NCBI RefSeq assembly: GCF_002007205.1
Contig: NZ_LAZS01000005.1
Span: forward strand, 992,001 to 1,056,000
From: Ensifer adhaerens
Lineage (GTDB): Bacteria > Pseudomonadota > Alphaproteobacteria > Rhizobiales > Rhizobiaceae
DNA length: 64,000 nt
Direction of reading: 5' to 3'
The first letter of the stretch is position 1; each line of letters opens with the position of its first letter. Both the position numbers and the translations under genes were made by a program. Shown here piece by piece: positions 13,053-21,226 of the stretch. The notes under the pieces were generated by a model. That model was given only the letters and a program-made list of their open reading frames with translations, had not been told where the DNA came from and made no database searches.

Positions 13053-14111
13053 GTGGCCGATATCCGGAACGTCGAGGTCATCGCTCCCAATTTCAAGCGC
13101 CGCCTCTCAGGCGTGACGTCCACCATCATCCAGTTGATTCCGATCCAGCGTGCGCTCGGCGAAAAGATTGCCGTGCTTGGCCCGGGTTTGCCTGACACCC
13201 TGCCCTCGATCCGCTTCCGCGACCTTTTTCGCCTGTGGAGCGCACCGGACGGACGGCCCTGCCGGGTCTGGCATGCGCGCCGCAACGTCGAGATGCTGCC
13301 GGCGATCGTGCTGCGCGATCTCCTCGGCATGAAGCTGAAGATCGTCTTCACCTCCGCATCGCAGCGCCGCCACACCGGCTGGAGCAAGTTCCTGATTTCC
13401 AGGATGGATGCGGTGATCGCGACCAGCGGCAAGACCGCCGCCTATCTCCAGGTGCCGAACACCGTCATCCTGCATGGTATCGACACGAAACGTTTCCAGC
13501 CACCGGCGGATGGCGTCGCGGCCAAGGCCGCGCTCGGGCTCGATCCGGCGCAAAAACATGTCGGTTGCTTCGGGCGGGTCCGTAAGCAGAAGGGTACCGA
13601 CCTCTTCGTCGACAGCATGATCGCGCTATTGCCCTGCCGGCCCGGCTGGAGCGCCATCGTCGCCGGGCGCGCGACCGGCCCCCATGTCGCCTTCGAGAAC
13701 GAACTGAAGGAACGGGTCGCAAAGGCTGGCCTTACCGACCGCATCCGTTTCGTTGGCGAGCACACCAACATTCCGGACTGGTATCGTGGTCTTGATCTTT
13801 TCATCGCGCCGCAGCGCTGGGAAGGTTTTGGCCTGACGCCGCTCGAAGCGATGGCGACGGGCGTGCCTGTCGTCGCTACCGATGTCGGCGCGTTTTCCGA
13901 GCTGGTCGTGGTTGGGGAGCAGGAAACCGGGACAGTGATCGCCGCCAACGACCTGCAGGCCATGGTCGAGGCGACAGCCGGTTTCATGGACGACGATCGT
14001 CGCCGGACTTTGGCTGGCGCCAACGGCCTGGGGCTGACCCGTGCCTCCTTTGCGATCGAGGGCGAGGCCCGCGCCATCAACGCCGTCTATGAACGGCTGA
14101 TGCGTTCCTGA
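13053..14111 (+). CDS. lpsB: LPS core glycosyltransferase (LpsB/LpcC-type, GT4)
   Basis: This 352-aa GT-B fold glycosyltransferase of family GT4 starts at GTG 13053, 9 nt after AAGGAG. The C-terminal half has the family signature GCFGRVRKQKGTDLFVDSM (donor site start) and the E-x7-E-type motif in WEGFGLTPLEAMATGVPVVA. Sequence and position right after greA match S. meliloti LpsB and R. leguminosarum LpcC. LpcC transfers mannose to the Kdo region of the lipopolysaccharide core (established for LpcC), and LpsB loss gives altered LPS core and symbiosis defects. It acts at the cytoplasmic face of the inner membrane. It is convergent with the rest of the LPS cluster on the opposite strand. Confidence 0.88.
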   Translation: MADIRNVEVIAPNFKRRLSGVTSTIIQLIPIQRALGEKIAVLGPGLPDTLPSIRFRDLFRLWSAPDGRPCRVWHARRNVEMLPAIVLRDLLGMKLKIVFTSASQRRHTGWSKFLISRMDAVIATSGKTAAYLQVPNTVILHGIDTKRFQPPADGVAAKAALGLDPAQKHVGCFGRVRKQKGTDLFVDSMIALLPCRPGWSAIVAGRATGPHVAFENELKERVAKAGLTDRIRFVGEHTNIPDWYRGLDLFIAPQRWEGFGLTPLEAMATGVPVVATDVGAFSELVVVGEQETGTVIAANDLQAMVEATAGFMDDDRRRTLAGANGLGLTRASFAIEGEARAINAVYERLMRS

Positions 14112-14154
14112 CCGGCCGCCCCCACGCCACGGCAGCCGCGGGCTCGAGCTCCCC

Positions 14155-15177
14155 TTAGCGCTTCGAAGCGAAGAGCTTCAGGTAGGCGTCGGTAATCGCC
14201 TGCTTCGAGAACTGGTTCATCAGCGTCTCGTGGCCGCGTTCGGCAAGACGTTCACCCAGGGACGTATCGCTTGCGATGCGGTCGATGGCATGGGCAAAGC
14301 CGTCGGCGTCACCGATATCGACCAGCAAACCGTTCTCGCCGTCGCGCATGAACCATTGCGGCCCTTCCGAGCGACTGGAAACCACTGGCGTCCCTTGCGC
14401 CCAGGATTCGAGGACCACATTGCCAAGCGGCTCATGGCTCGATGCCATGACGAAGATGTCCGAAGCGGAAAGGAATGGCCGCGTATCCTTCTGCCAGCCG
14501 GCAAAACGCACGCGCTTCGCCACGCCGAGATCGGCGGCGAGCTTCTCCAGGTTTGCCCGCTCCTCGCCGTCGCCAACCAGCCAGAGATAGGCGTCCGGCA
14601 CCTTGGCGATCGCCTGGATCAGCGTGTGGAAGCCCTTGCGCGGGACGAAGCGCCCCATCGACATGACAACCGGCACGTTCTCCGGCGTGTCGAGCGTGGC
14701 GCGGCTGATCGGCGCCACCCGTTCGGTACCGGTGAAATTCGAGATGACTTCGACATCGCGCTTCCAGCCGATCTTGCGCACATGCTCGGCAATGCCCGGG
14801 GTGTTGCAGACGAGGCAATCGGTGTTGCGGAAGTAGTCGAGACGCAGCGGATAATCGCCGAGACGCGAGATCTTGATGCAGCCCTTGTAGTTGGGCATCA
14901 GGCGGCTGGCGCGCGGCATCCAGGCAAAAAGCGCATCCGGCTTTTCGCGGCGCGCCATGCTGCTGACCTTCATCGGCAGGAGGATCCGGTCGAGCGACAG
15001 GTTGCGGAAATTGCTTTCGATGATGCGTGTCGCACCCTCGATGTCCTTCTTCCAGATACGACCATGGCGGATGACCGAGGTCTGCTCGACGCCACGCTCG
15101 GCGAGCGCGTTGACCAGGTGGACGAAGAAACGCTCAGCGCCGCCGTCCTTGCCGAAATGAAAATGCATGACTTTCAT
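14155..15177 (-). CDS. lpsE: LPS glycosyltransferase (LpsE-like, GT4)
   Basis: The 340-aa GT4 glycosyltransferase starts at ATG 15177, 7 bp after the stop of the upstream glycosyltransferase and with GTGAGG just before it, so the two are probably translationally coupled. An open frame extends 14 codons further, into the upstream gene, and is not used here. The N-terminal acceptor domain begins MKVMHFHFGKDGGAERFFV; the donor domain has VMSMGRFVPRKGFHTLIQA and the closing motif SSHEPLGNVVLESWAQGTPV. By position after lpsB and by type it corresponds to lpsE of the Sinorhizobium lps cluster, a core sugar transferase of unknown exact linkage. The symbol rests on recalled synteny. Confidence 0.72.
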   Translation of the reverse strand: MKVMHFHFGKDGGAERFFVHLVNALAERGVEQTSVIRHGRIWKKDIEGATRIIESNFRNLSLDRILLPMKVSSMARREKPDALFAWMPRASRLMPNYKGCIKISRLGDYPLRLDYFRNTDCLVCNTPGIAEHVRKIGWKRDVEVISNFTGTERVAPISRATLDTPENVPVVMSMGRFVPRKGFHTLIQAIAKVPDAYLWLVGDGEERANLEKLAADLGVAKRVRFAGWQKDTRPFLSASDIFVMASSHEPLGNVVLESWAQGTPVVSSRSEGPQWFMRDGENGLLVDIGDADGFAHAIDRIASDTSLGERLAERGHETLMNQFSKQAITDAYLKLFASKR

Positions 15178-15184
15178 GAAAACC

Positions 15185-16006
15185 TCACGGCTTGCTGGCG
15201 CGCCGATCCATGTCGTCATGGTTCGGGTGCCGCTTGAGCGCGTGCCTCTGATAGATCTTGGCGGCGGTCAGGAAAGCGTACACCGCTCCCGTCATCGCCT
15301 CAATGAAGCCTGGAAAACCGCAGCGCCACAGGCCGTTGCGGAAATAGAGCCTAAGGAAATAGAGCGGCGGGCTGAACAGCATTTTGTAAGGGCGCGCGGA
15401 CTTGCCGGCGGCGAACTGCTGGTCGGCCTTGAGCGTCGAATACTTGTTTTCCTTGAGGATCTGCTCGTCGATGATCAGCGGCCGATAGTGCAGCAGGCTC
15501 CCCTTGGCCGCTGCCCCGACGGCGCCATCCGGCACGATCCCCTCATGGACTTTCTGATTGAGATCGTATCCTCCCCTGCCCTGGCGGATCAGCCGCAGGT
15601 TCCGCCGCTCGTGAGCCCGCTCCGGTGTGTAGCCGTAGCCGATGAGGTAGGGCCGGCGCGCGACGCGCCAGCCGACCGTCTCCGCCGGCGCATCGAGCAG
15701 CGACGGCAGCAATGCCTTCAGCGGCTCGTCGAGACGCTCGTCGGAATCGATGTTGAAGCACCAGGGCTGCGTGCACTGATCGAGAGCGAATTGCTTCTGA
15801 CCGGCATAACCGCGCCAGGGTTCATGCAGGAAACGGATCGGCCAGCCCTTGTCGATGTAGGACTGCACCAGCGCCGGCGTCCCGTCGGTCGAGCCGGAAT
15901 CGACGATCACGATTTCCGCGCATTGCTCGAGGCTCTCGATGCAATTGCCGAGATAGGCTTCTTCGTTCTGGCAGATGATGAAGGCGGAAAGCGGAAGCTT
16001 GCTCAT
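15185..16006 (-). CDS. Family 2 glycosyltransferase of the LPS cluster
   Basis: This 273-aa GT-A fold enzyme of family GT2, WaaE/KdtX-like, begins LSAFIICQNEEAYLGNCIESL and continues with VIVDSGSTDGT (nucleotide binding). The metal-binding DxD-type acidic site is in FNIDSDERLDEPL, near residue 90. A C-terminal hydrophobic/aromatic segment (PPLYFLRLYFRNGL, then AMTGAVYAFLTAAKIY) suggests membrane contact. It is second in an operon that reads lrp, this gene, lpsE, with gaps of 9 and 7 bp. S. meliloti has lpsD and lpsC between lpsE and lrp as I recall; only one gene is here, so I leave the symbol empty. The role is probably addition of a core sugar to LPS. Confidence 0.88.
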   Translation of the reverse strand: MSKLPLSAFIICQNEEAYLGNCIESLEQCAEIVIVDSGSTDGTPALVQSYIDKGWPIRFLHEPWRGYAGQKQFALDQCTQPWCFNIDSDERLDEPLKALLPSLLDAPAETVGWRVARRPYLIGYGYTPERAHERRNLRLIRQGRGGYDLNQKVHEGIVPDGAVGAAAKGSLLHYRPLIIDEQILKENKYSTLKADQQFAAGKSARPYKMLFSPPLYFLRLYFRNGLWRCGFPGFIEAMTGAVYAFLTAAKIYQRHALKRHPNHDDMDRRASKP

Positions 16007-16015
16007 GGGCGGGCC

Positions 16016-16486
16016 TTAGATCTGAACGAGGCCGATGTCCTTGACCTGGCGAATGGTCAGCATCGTGCGCACCGTGTCGACCCGTTCGTTGGCCGTCAGC
16101 ACTTCGATGACGAAATCCTGGAAAGTCGTCAGGTTCTCGGCGACACAATGCAGCAGGAAGTCGCTTTCGCCGGAAACCGTCCAGGCCTGCCGGACGATCT
16201 GCCATTCGGCGGTCGCTGCCGCGAAAGCCTTGAGGTCGGCCTCCGACTGGCGCTTCAGGCCGACCATGCAGAAGGCGACCAGATCGAAGCCGAGCGCCGG
16301 TGCGTTCAGGAGCGCGTGATAGCCCTTGATGACGCCGGTCTCTTCGAGCTTGCGTACACGGCGCAGGCACGGCGGCGCGGAGATACCGACCCTTTGGGCG
16401 AGATCGACATTGGTCATCCGGCCATCACGCTGGAGCTCGCGAAGGATCTTGAGATCGATAGCGTCGAGCTCGACTTGTTTCGTCAT
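16016..16486 (-). CDS. lrp: Lrp/AsnC family transcriptional regulator
   Basis: The 156-aa protein has an N-terminal helix-turn-helix (residues 8-60: LDAIDLKILRELQRDGRMTN, then ISAPPCLRRVRKLEETGVI) and a C-terminal RAM ligand-binding domain starting near LVAFCMVGLKR. It is the first gene of the operon with two LPS glycosyltransferases, 9 bp before the next start. In S. meliloti an lrp homologue closes the lps cluster in the same way. Lrp-type proteins sense amino acids and bind DNA as oligomers (family knowledge). Whether it controls the lps genes is not shown by sequence. Confidence 0.92.
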   Translation of the reverse strand: MTKQVELDAIDLKILRELQRDGRMTNVDLAQRVGISAPPCLRRVRKLEETGVIKGYHALLNAPALGFDLVAFCMVGLKRQSEADLKAFAAATAEWQIVRQAWTVSGESDFLLHCVAENLTTFQDFVIEVLTANERVDTVRTMLTIRQVKDIGLVQI

Positions 16487-17135
16487 GAACGTTCGTCCTT
16501 TTTGCGTGGTGACTTTGTGCGCGAGGGCAAAGTCGAAAACCTGTGTCTGCTGATGGTGAGGTCGCCCCCAATGGCGGACGCGTCGACTGATGTGTCCCTA
16601 TCCCGGCGCAGCCGCGATCATCTCGGTCGAGATTTTCGGCAGGGCGCGCTCGTCAAGGGCAAGGTCGTCTCGAGTCGGTGCGTGGCCGAGCGCAGCGCGT
16701 TCGCGGTGGAACCAAGCACGGCCGGCATTCAACCCCATATGCTTCTCCAGCAAAGTGAATCCGCGTGAAATATCGTCAAACCCGCTGGACAACAAGCAGC
16801 CCCGCCGACTATTCGCGGGAAAATGGCGTGACCCGCGCCCGAGGAGCCGCAAAAATCGCCAGCCACGGCCGAAAGCGGCGCAAGCTTGGCCCTTTGCGGC
16901 GCGGCCTCAGCGCTCGCGGCGCGTGGCTCGGCAAATCGGATCCCGTCGCCATACCTGGTGCACAAACGCGTCATCTGGTGGCAAAACTGGGCTCGGCGCT
17001 CAAGCACTTGTGTGTATCAAGGCGGACGCCCTTGAAAGTCGTGGTAGGGAATACCTAAACTATGGAACTATTTCCCATTGACGCAATGGAATCGGACGAG
17101 AGCGTTTCCTCTCCCCGTGAGCGAAGGACAAGACT
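16487..17135. other. Intergenic region between lrp and trxB
   Basis: This is 649 bp between divergent lrp and trxB. Several short open frames exist on both strands but none has a ribosome site, a recognisable domain or consistent codon use. The trxB promoter candidate is at its right end. I see no RNA gene here. Confidence 0.4.
17032..17060 (+). promoter_or_regulatory. Candidate sigma-70 type promoter for trxB
   Basis: TTGAAA at 17032-17037 and CTAAAC at 17055-17060 are separated by 17 bp, a fair match to the alphaproteobacterial CTTGAC/CTATAT pattern (the preceding base is C). Transcription would begin about 70 bp before the trxB ATG. Confidence 0.45.
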
Positions 17136-18110
17136 ATGACTGCCCGTCACGTGAAAGTGCTGATCATCGGCTCCGGCCCGGCTGGCTACACGGCTGCCAT
17201 CTATACGGCGCGCGCCCTGCTCGAGCCGGTGCTGATTGCCGGCCTGGAACAGGGCGGCCAGTTGATGATCACCACGGACGTGGAAAACTACCCGGGCTAT
17301 GCCGATCCGGTTCAGGGCCCGTGGATGATGGAGCAGATGCTGAAGCAGGCGACCCATGTCGGCGCCGAGATCGTCAACGATCTCGTGACCGATGTCGATC
17401 TGTCGGTTCGTCCGTTCCGCATCAAGACCGACAGCGGCACGGACTGGACGGCGGACGCTCTGATCATCTCCACCGGCGCAAAGGCCAAGTGGCTCGGCAT
17501 CGAGACCGAGCCGACCTTCATGGGCTTCGGCGTCTCGGCCTGCGCCACCTGCGACGGCTTCTTCTATCGCAACAAGGACGTGATCGTCGTCGGCGGCGGC
17601 AACTCGGCCGTCGAGGAAGCGTTGTATCTCTCGAACCTCGCCAAGACGGTCACCGTCGTTCATCGCCGCGATTCCTTCCGCGCCGAGAAGATCCTGCAGG
17701 AGCGCCTGTTCTCGAAGTCGAACGTCAAGGTGATCTGGGATCACGAAGTCATCGAATATCTGGGTACCCCGGCCAAGCCGCCGATGCCCGCTTCGGTCAA
17801 CGGCGTGAAGCTGCGCAACACCAAGACGGGCGAAACCTCCGACATGGTCACCGACGGCGTGTTCGTCGCGATCGGCCATGCGCCGGCGGTTGAACTTTTC
17901 AAAGGCAAGCTTCGGCAGAAGTCCAACGGCTATCTGTGGACCGCGGCCGATTCGACGGCGACCGACGTGCCCGGCGTTTTTGCCGCAGGCGACGTGACGG
18001 ACGACATATACCGTCAAGCGGTTACGGCGGCGGGCATGGGCTGCATGGCAGCGCTTGAGGCCGAGAAATACCTGGCGGGTCATATGCCCGTCGCAATTGC
18101 AGCCGAATAG
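17136..18110 (+). CDS. trxB: Thioredoxin-disulfide reductase
   Basis: This 324-aa FAD- and NADPH-dependent flavoenzyme reduces thioredoxin in the cytoplasm. The FAD motif GSGPAGYTAAIYTARA is at residues 12-27. The redox-active pair Cys136-Ala-Thr-Cys139 (ACATCDGFF) is followed by the NADPH motif GGGNSAVEEALYL. The closing FAD motif is VFAAGDVTDDIYRQAVTAAGMGC. Length and motifs are normal for the low-molecular-weight class. It is followed 104 bp later by lsrB, a redox-responsive regulator, an arrangement conserved in Sinorhizobium that joins thiol homeostasis with oxidative stress control. Confidence 0.97.
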   Translation: MTARHVKVLIIGSGPAGYTAAIYTARALLEPVLIAGLEQGGQLMITTDVENYPGYADPVQGPWMMEQMLKQATHVGAEIVNDLVTDVDLSVRPFRIKTDSGTDWTADALIISTGAKAKWLGIETEPTFMGFGVSACATCDGFFYRNKDVIVVGGGNSAVEEALYLSNLAKTVTVVHRRDSFRAEKILQERLFSKSNVKVIWDHEVIEYLGTPAKPPMPASVNGVKLRNTKTGETSDMVTDGVFVAIGHAPAVELFKGKLRQKSNGYLWTAADSTATDVPGVFAAGDVTDDIYRQAVTAAGMGCMAALEAEKYLAGHMPVAIAAE

Positions 18111-18214
18111 AAGCTGCGAATCGGGGTGGTGCCGCTGAGGCACCTCGCCCGTGTGGGAACAGATGCATCAGCCACGCCCGGAGGACAGGATCCCGTCTTC
18201 CGGAGTGGTTTGTT

Positions 18215-19123
18215 ATGGGGGACTTCATGTCGCTGGACTGGGACAAACTGCGCATTTTTCACGCGGCGGCCGAGGCTGGGTCGTTCACCCATGCGGCAGA
18301 CAAGCTTCATCTTTCGCAGTCCGCGATCAGCCGGCAGGTGAGCTCGTTGGAGCAGGACGTTGGCATCAAGTTGTTCCACCGCCATGCGCGCGGCCTGATC
18401 CTCACCGAACAGGGCGAGATCCTCTACCGTACGGCGCATGAAGTGCTGATGAAGCTCGAAAGCGTCAAGGTCCAGCTCAGCGAGACCACCGACAAGCCGA
18501 GCGGCAAGCTGCGCATCACCACGACGGTCGGTCTCGGCCAGGGTTGGCTCACCGACAAGATCCAGGAATTCATGTCGCTGCATCCGGAGGTGCAGGTCCA
18601 GCTCATCCTCGACAACGAGGAACTGGACGTGAACATGCGCCACGCCGACTGCGCGATCCGGCTGCGCCAGCCGCAGCAGTCGGATCTCATCCAGCGCAAG
18701 CTTTTCACCGTGCACATGCACGTCTACGCCGCGCCGTCCTACATCAACAAATACGGCGAGCCGCAATCGGTCGAAGACCTCGACAACCACCGCATCATCA
18801 CCTTCGGCGAGCCAGCGCCGAACTATCTGCTTGACGTGAACTGGCTCGAAATCGCCGGCCGCGATTCCGACAATCCGCGCGTGTCGCACCTGCAGATCAA
18901 CAGTCAGACCTCGATCAAGCGCGCCTGCCTGCTCGGCATCGGCGTCGCCATGCTGCCCGACTATATCGTCGGCCGCGACCCCGGACTCATCCAGCTGCCG
19001 ATCAGCGCCGACATCCCGTCCTTCGATACCTATTTCTGCTATCCGGACGAGATGAAGAACGCCGCCAAGCTCAAGGTCTTCCGCGACTACATCGTCGCCA
19101 AGGCCCGAAACTGGAACTTCTAG
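18215..19123 (+). CDS. lsrB: LysR-type redox regulator LsrB
   Basis: The 302-aa LysR regulator matches S. meliloti LsrB in sequence as I remember it and in position after trxB. The HTH domain covers residues 5-65 (LRIFHAAAEAGSFTHAADKL, SQSAISRQVSSLEQDV) and the effector domain follows. LsrB controls LPS, glutathione and oxidative-stress genes and is needed for alfalfa nodule function (established for S. meliloti). I chose ATG 18215 because it puts the conserved cysteines at 146 and 238, the numbering I recall for the redox-active residues; ATG 18227 has a closer GGGGGA site and remains possible. A third Cys reported at 172 appears as Ala here. Confidence 0.88.
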   Translation: MGDFMSLDWDKLRIFHAAAEAGSFTHAADKLHLSQSAISRQVSSLEQDVGIKLFHRHARGLILTEQGEILYRTAHEVLMKLESVKVQLSETTDKPSGKLRITTTVGLGQGWLTDKIQEFMSLHPEVQVQLILDNEELDVNMRHADCAIRLRQPQQSDLIQRKLFTVHMHVYAAPSYINKYGEPQSVEDLDNHRIITFGEPAPNYLLDVNWLEIAGRDSDNPRVSHLQINSQTSIKRACLLGIGVAMLPDYIVGRDPGLIQLPISADIPSFDTYFCYPDEMKNAAKLKVFRDYIVAKARNWNF

Positions 19124-19295
19124 GCCGCACTGGCGAATGCTCATTTTTCGAGCATTTCCTCAACGGATCGCCAAGCATCTGTTTTTACTATGATATCACG
19201 AATGCGTCGCCCTTATTGTGCGGCGCGTTTTCATTGTGCGATGCAGAAATAGGCAGGGATGCGCACATGACATGGCTGTCATGCATATAAAATGA

Positions 19296-19324
19296 TTGTT
19301 GCGCGCCCAAAAAAGCAGCATACC
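19296..19324 (+). promoter_or_regulatory. Promoter candidate of the first AbcR sRNA
   Basis: TTGTTG at 19296-19301 and CATACC at 19319-19324, 17 bp apart, place transcription start at about 19330, where similarity between the two sRNA copies begins. Confidence 0.5.
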
Positions 19325-19329
19325 AAACT

Positions 19330-19450
19330 CAGCTGATGCATCTTTGGTGGCTTCTCCTCCCAGTGCCACCGCAGCAGCTGTTCCCCTCTGGAGGTTTAAT
19401 TACCTTCACAACTTATAAGGGCCCAAGTCATCTTGTGGCCCTCTTTTTTT
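19330..19450 (+). ncRNA. AbcR-family trans-acting sRNA, first copy
   Basis: This ~121-nt RNA gene lies between lsrB and an aminoglycoside phosphotransferase gene, exactly where Sinorhizobium carries the tandem AbcR1/AbcR2 (alpha-r15, Smr15) sRNAs. It begins near AGCTGATGCA and contains the anti-Shine-Dalgarno module GGTGGCTTCTCCTCCCA. A second C/U-rich patch, TTCCCCTCTGGAGG, follows. It ends in a hairpin AGGGCC/GGCCCT with a run of seven T. AbcR RNAs bind Hfq and repress mRNAs of ABC-transporter solute-binding proteins (established in Agrobacterium, Sinorhizobium and Brucella). The second copy 80 bp downstream shares most of its sequence. I do not assign which copy is AbcR1 and which AbcR2. 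Confidence 0.88.
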
Positions 19451-19497
19451 GTCTACTATCAGACACAGCGAGTGGTGACGAAAATCACAGCCGGCTA

Positions 19498-19526
19498 TTG
19501 AAAGCCGATACTTCGCTTCCCATATT
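19498..19526 (+). promoter_or_regulatory. Promoter candidate of the second AbcR sRNA
   Basis: TTGAAA at 19498-19503 and CATATT at 19521-19526, 17 bp apart, are closer to consensus than the promoter of the first copy. This fits reports that the two AbcR RNAs are expressed differently. Confidence 0.6.
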
Positions 19527-19532
19527 AAAATG

Positions 19533-19651
19533 CAGCTGATGCATTCTTGGTGGCTTCTCCTCCCCGCCACCGCATTAGCTGTTCCCCTCTGGAGGTTCTC
19601 ATTACCTTCACAACTACAAGGGCCCAAGTTTTCTTGAGGCCCTCTTTTTTT
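19533..19651 (+). ncRNA. AbcR-family trans-acting sRNA, second copy
   Basis: This ~119-nt tandem paralogue of the RNA at 19330-19450 shares the 5' start CAGCTGATGCA, the TTGGTGGCTTCTCCTCCC loop, CTGTTCCCCTCTGGAGG, ATTACCTTCACAACT and an AGGGCC/GGCCCT terminator ending in seven T. Differences are concentrated in the stem following the first C/U-rich loop and in the terminator loop (GTCATCTTGT against GTTTTCTTGA). Those differences could change target range. It has its own, stronger promoter, so it is independently transcribed. Confidence 0.88.
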
Positions 19652-19813
19652 GCCTGCACGGCGGCGATCCCGGTTCTTTCCACCTCAATCGCCGCGCAAC
19701 CGTGCCGTGAACACGCCCCCTGTTTTCCCACCCCTTGAACGGGAACATCGTAAAACCCACATGGCCAAAGGTCCCGTCCTCCGACGGAATCCCTCCTCGG
19801 AAAATTTCTCTCA

Positions 19814-20617
19814 ATGTTTCAGCCCTATTTCGAAAAATGGTCATTGCACGCCGATGGCGAGGCTATCGTTACACCCTCCAGCCATCTCTATCCCGTCCGC
19901 TATCGTAACCAATTGGCGATGCTGAAAGTCGCGCAGGATCCCGAAGAGAAGTTCGGTCGCCTGCCGATGGTCTATTGGAACGGCCAAGGCGCGGCGAAAG
20001 TCTATGAATGGGACGCGGACGCCGTCCTGATGGAGCGTACCGACAGCCAGCGCAACCTGTTCCACATGGCTATGACGGGGAGCGATGAGGAGGTCACGCG
20101 CATCATCTGCCGCGCGGTCGCAGAGCTCCACGCGCCACGTTCGACCCCCGTTCCTGCGGACCTCGTCCCGCTCGACCAGTGGTTCGCCTCCCTGGAAACG
20201 GCTGCTCCCGCTCAAGGCGGACTGTTTGCACGCGCACTCGATGCGGCAAATATCCTCTTTGCCGATCCCGAACCACCTGTCGTGCTGCACGGAGACGTCC
20301 ATCACGCCAATATTCTCGATTTCGGCGAGCGTGGCTGGTTGGCGATCGACCCGAAACGGGTTCTCGGCGATCGCGGATACGACTATGCCAACCTCTTCTG
20401 CAATCCGGAACTGCCCCTGGTCACGGCTCCGGGCCGGCTGCAACGGCATCTGCCTGTTGTCGCCGAGGAGACGGGCCTTCACCCGCGCCGCATCCTCAAC
20501 TGGGTGCTGGCCTATGCCGGGCTTTCCGCGGCCTGGTTCCTGGAAGACGATGACGATTTCGGCGTCGAAAGCGACCTCACCATGGCTCGGATCGCCATCG
20601 CCGAACTCGACCGCTAA
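19814..20617 (+). CDS. Aminoglycoside/streptomycin 6-kinase-like phosphotransferase
   Basis: The 267-aa protein is a member of the APH(6)/hydroxyurea kinase family (PF04655) within the protein-kinase-like fold. The catalytic loop is VVLHGDVHHANIL (catalytic Asp in HGDxHxxN). The metal-binding Asp follows in WLAIDPKRVLGDRGYDYANL. The N-terminal ATP-lobe Lys is in AMLKVAQDPEEK. Family members phosphorylate streptomycin-type antibiotics, but chromosomal rhizobial copies have no proven substrate. It sits right after the AbcR RNAs, as in S. meliloti, so it is a core-synteny gene rather than an acquired resistance gene. The ribosome site before ATG 19814 is weak. Confidence 0.85.
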   Translation: MFQPYFEKWSLHADGEAIVTPSSHLYPVRYRNQLAMLKVAQDPEEKFGRLPMVYWNGQGAAKVYEWDADAVLMERTDSQRNLFHMAMTGSDEEVTRIICRAVAELHAPRSTPVPADLVPLDQWFASLETAAPAQGGLFARALDAANILFADPEPPVVLHGDVHHANILDFGERGWLAIDPKRVLGDRGYDYANLFCNPELPLVTAPGRLQRHLPVVAEETGLHPRRILNWVLAYAGLSAAWFLEDDDDFGVESDLTMARIAIAELDR

Positions 20618-20619
20618 GC

Positions 20620-21189
20620 TCAGCCGGTCCTCAGGAGGACGACGGCGTAGATACAGGTCTCGCTGCCGGTATTGCGGAAGACGCAATCCTGCGGCGGGCC
20701 GAGTTCCAGGCAATCCCCCGCGTCGAGCGCATGGGTCTCCGGTCCTTCGACGAAGGTCAGGCTGCCGGCGCTCACCCATATCCATCGACGATGGAGCGCG
20801 TAGGCCGATGCCGGAATCGGCACCTCAGCGCCTGCAGGAAGTTCGACCTCCACGAGCTCGAGCGGCAGGTCCGACATCGGCGAGACGTGGCGTCGGAGAT
20901 AACCGGTTTGCGGATCGCGCCACACCGCCTGATCCTCGCGCCGCGACAGCCTGCCCTGGCTCATTTCCGCGCGTGCGATCAGGCTGGACATGGTGAGCCC
21001 GAAGGCGCCCGCAAGCTTTGCAAGCAGGGTCGCCGTCGGGCTGCTGTCCCCGCGCTCGACCTTGTGGACCATCGCGCGCGAGACGCCCGAGCGCTCTGAG
21101 AGCTCGCTCAGCGACCAGCCGCGCGCTTCCCTTTCGAGACGAATTCGTTCACTGAGCCGTTGATCCAGGCTATCTACTTTAGTATTCAT
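20620..21189 (-). CDS. XRE-family regulator with C-terminal cupin domain
   Basis: The 189-aa protein has an N-terminal helix-turn-helix (residues 12-66: LSERIRLEREARGWSLSELS, GVSRAMVHKVERGDSSPTA). A C-terminal cupin sensor domain runs from about residue 105 to 185 (PAGAEVPIPASAYALHRRWIW, DAGDCLELGP, VFRNTGSETCIYAV). This HTH-cupin type usually regulates small-molecule metabolism (family knowledge). The start is taken at ATG 21189; a longer frame to 21267 would run into the divergent acetyltransferase gene. The two genes are 37 bp apart and divergent, so the regulator probably controls the acetyltransferase and itself from this short gap. It is convergent with the phosphotransferase gene, with only 2 bp between stops. 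Confidence 0.9.
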   Translation of the reverse strand: MNTKVDSLDQRLSERIRLEREARGWSLSELSERSGVSRAMVHKVERGDSSPTATLLAKLAGAFGLTMSSLIARAEMSQGRLSRREDQAVWRDPQTGYLRRHVSPMSDLPLELVEVELPAGAEVPIPASAYALHRRWIWVSAGSLTFVEGPETHALDAGDCLELGPPQDCVFRNTGSETCIYAVVLLRTG

Positions 21190-21226
21190 AGCGTAGTCAT
21201 ATAGTGAACGAATGCGAGGAGCAAGC

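Noticed and set aside
15167-16768. 533-codon plus-strand frame across the LPS glycosyltransferase and lrp genes
   Set aside because: It is antisense to two well-supported genes and has no domain.
16598-16852. 84-codon minus-strand ORF between lrp and trxB
   Set aside because: No ribosome site or recognised family; competing frames of equal quality exist on the other strand.
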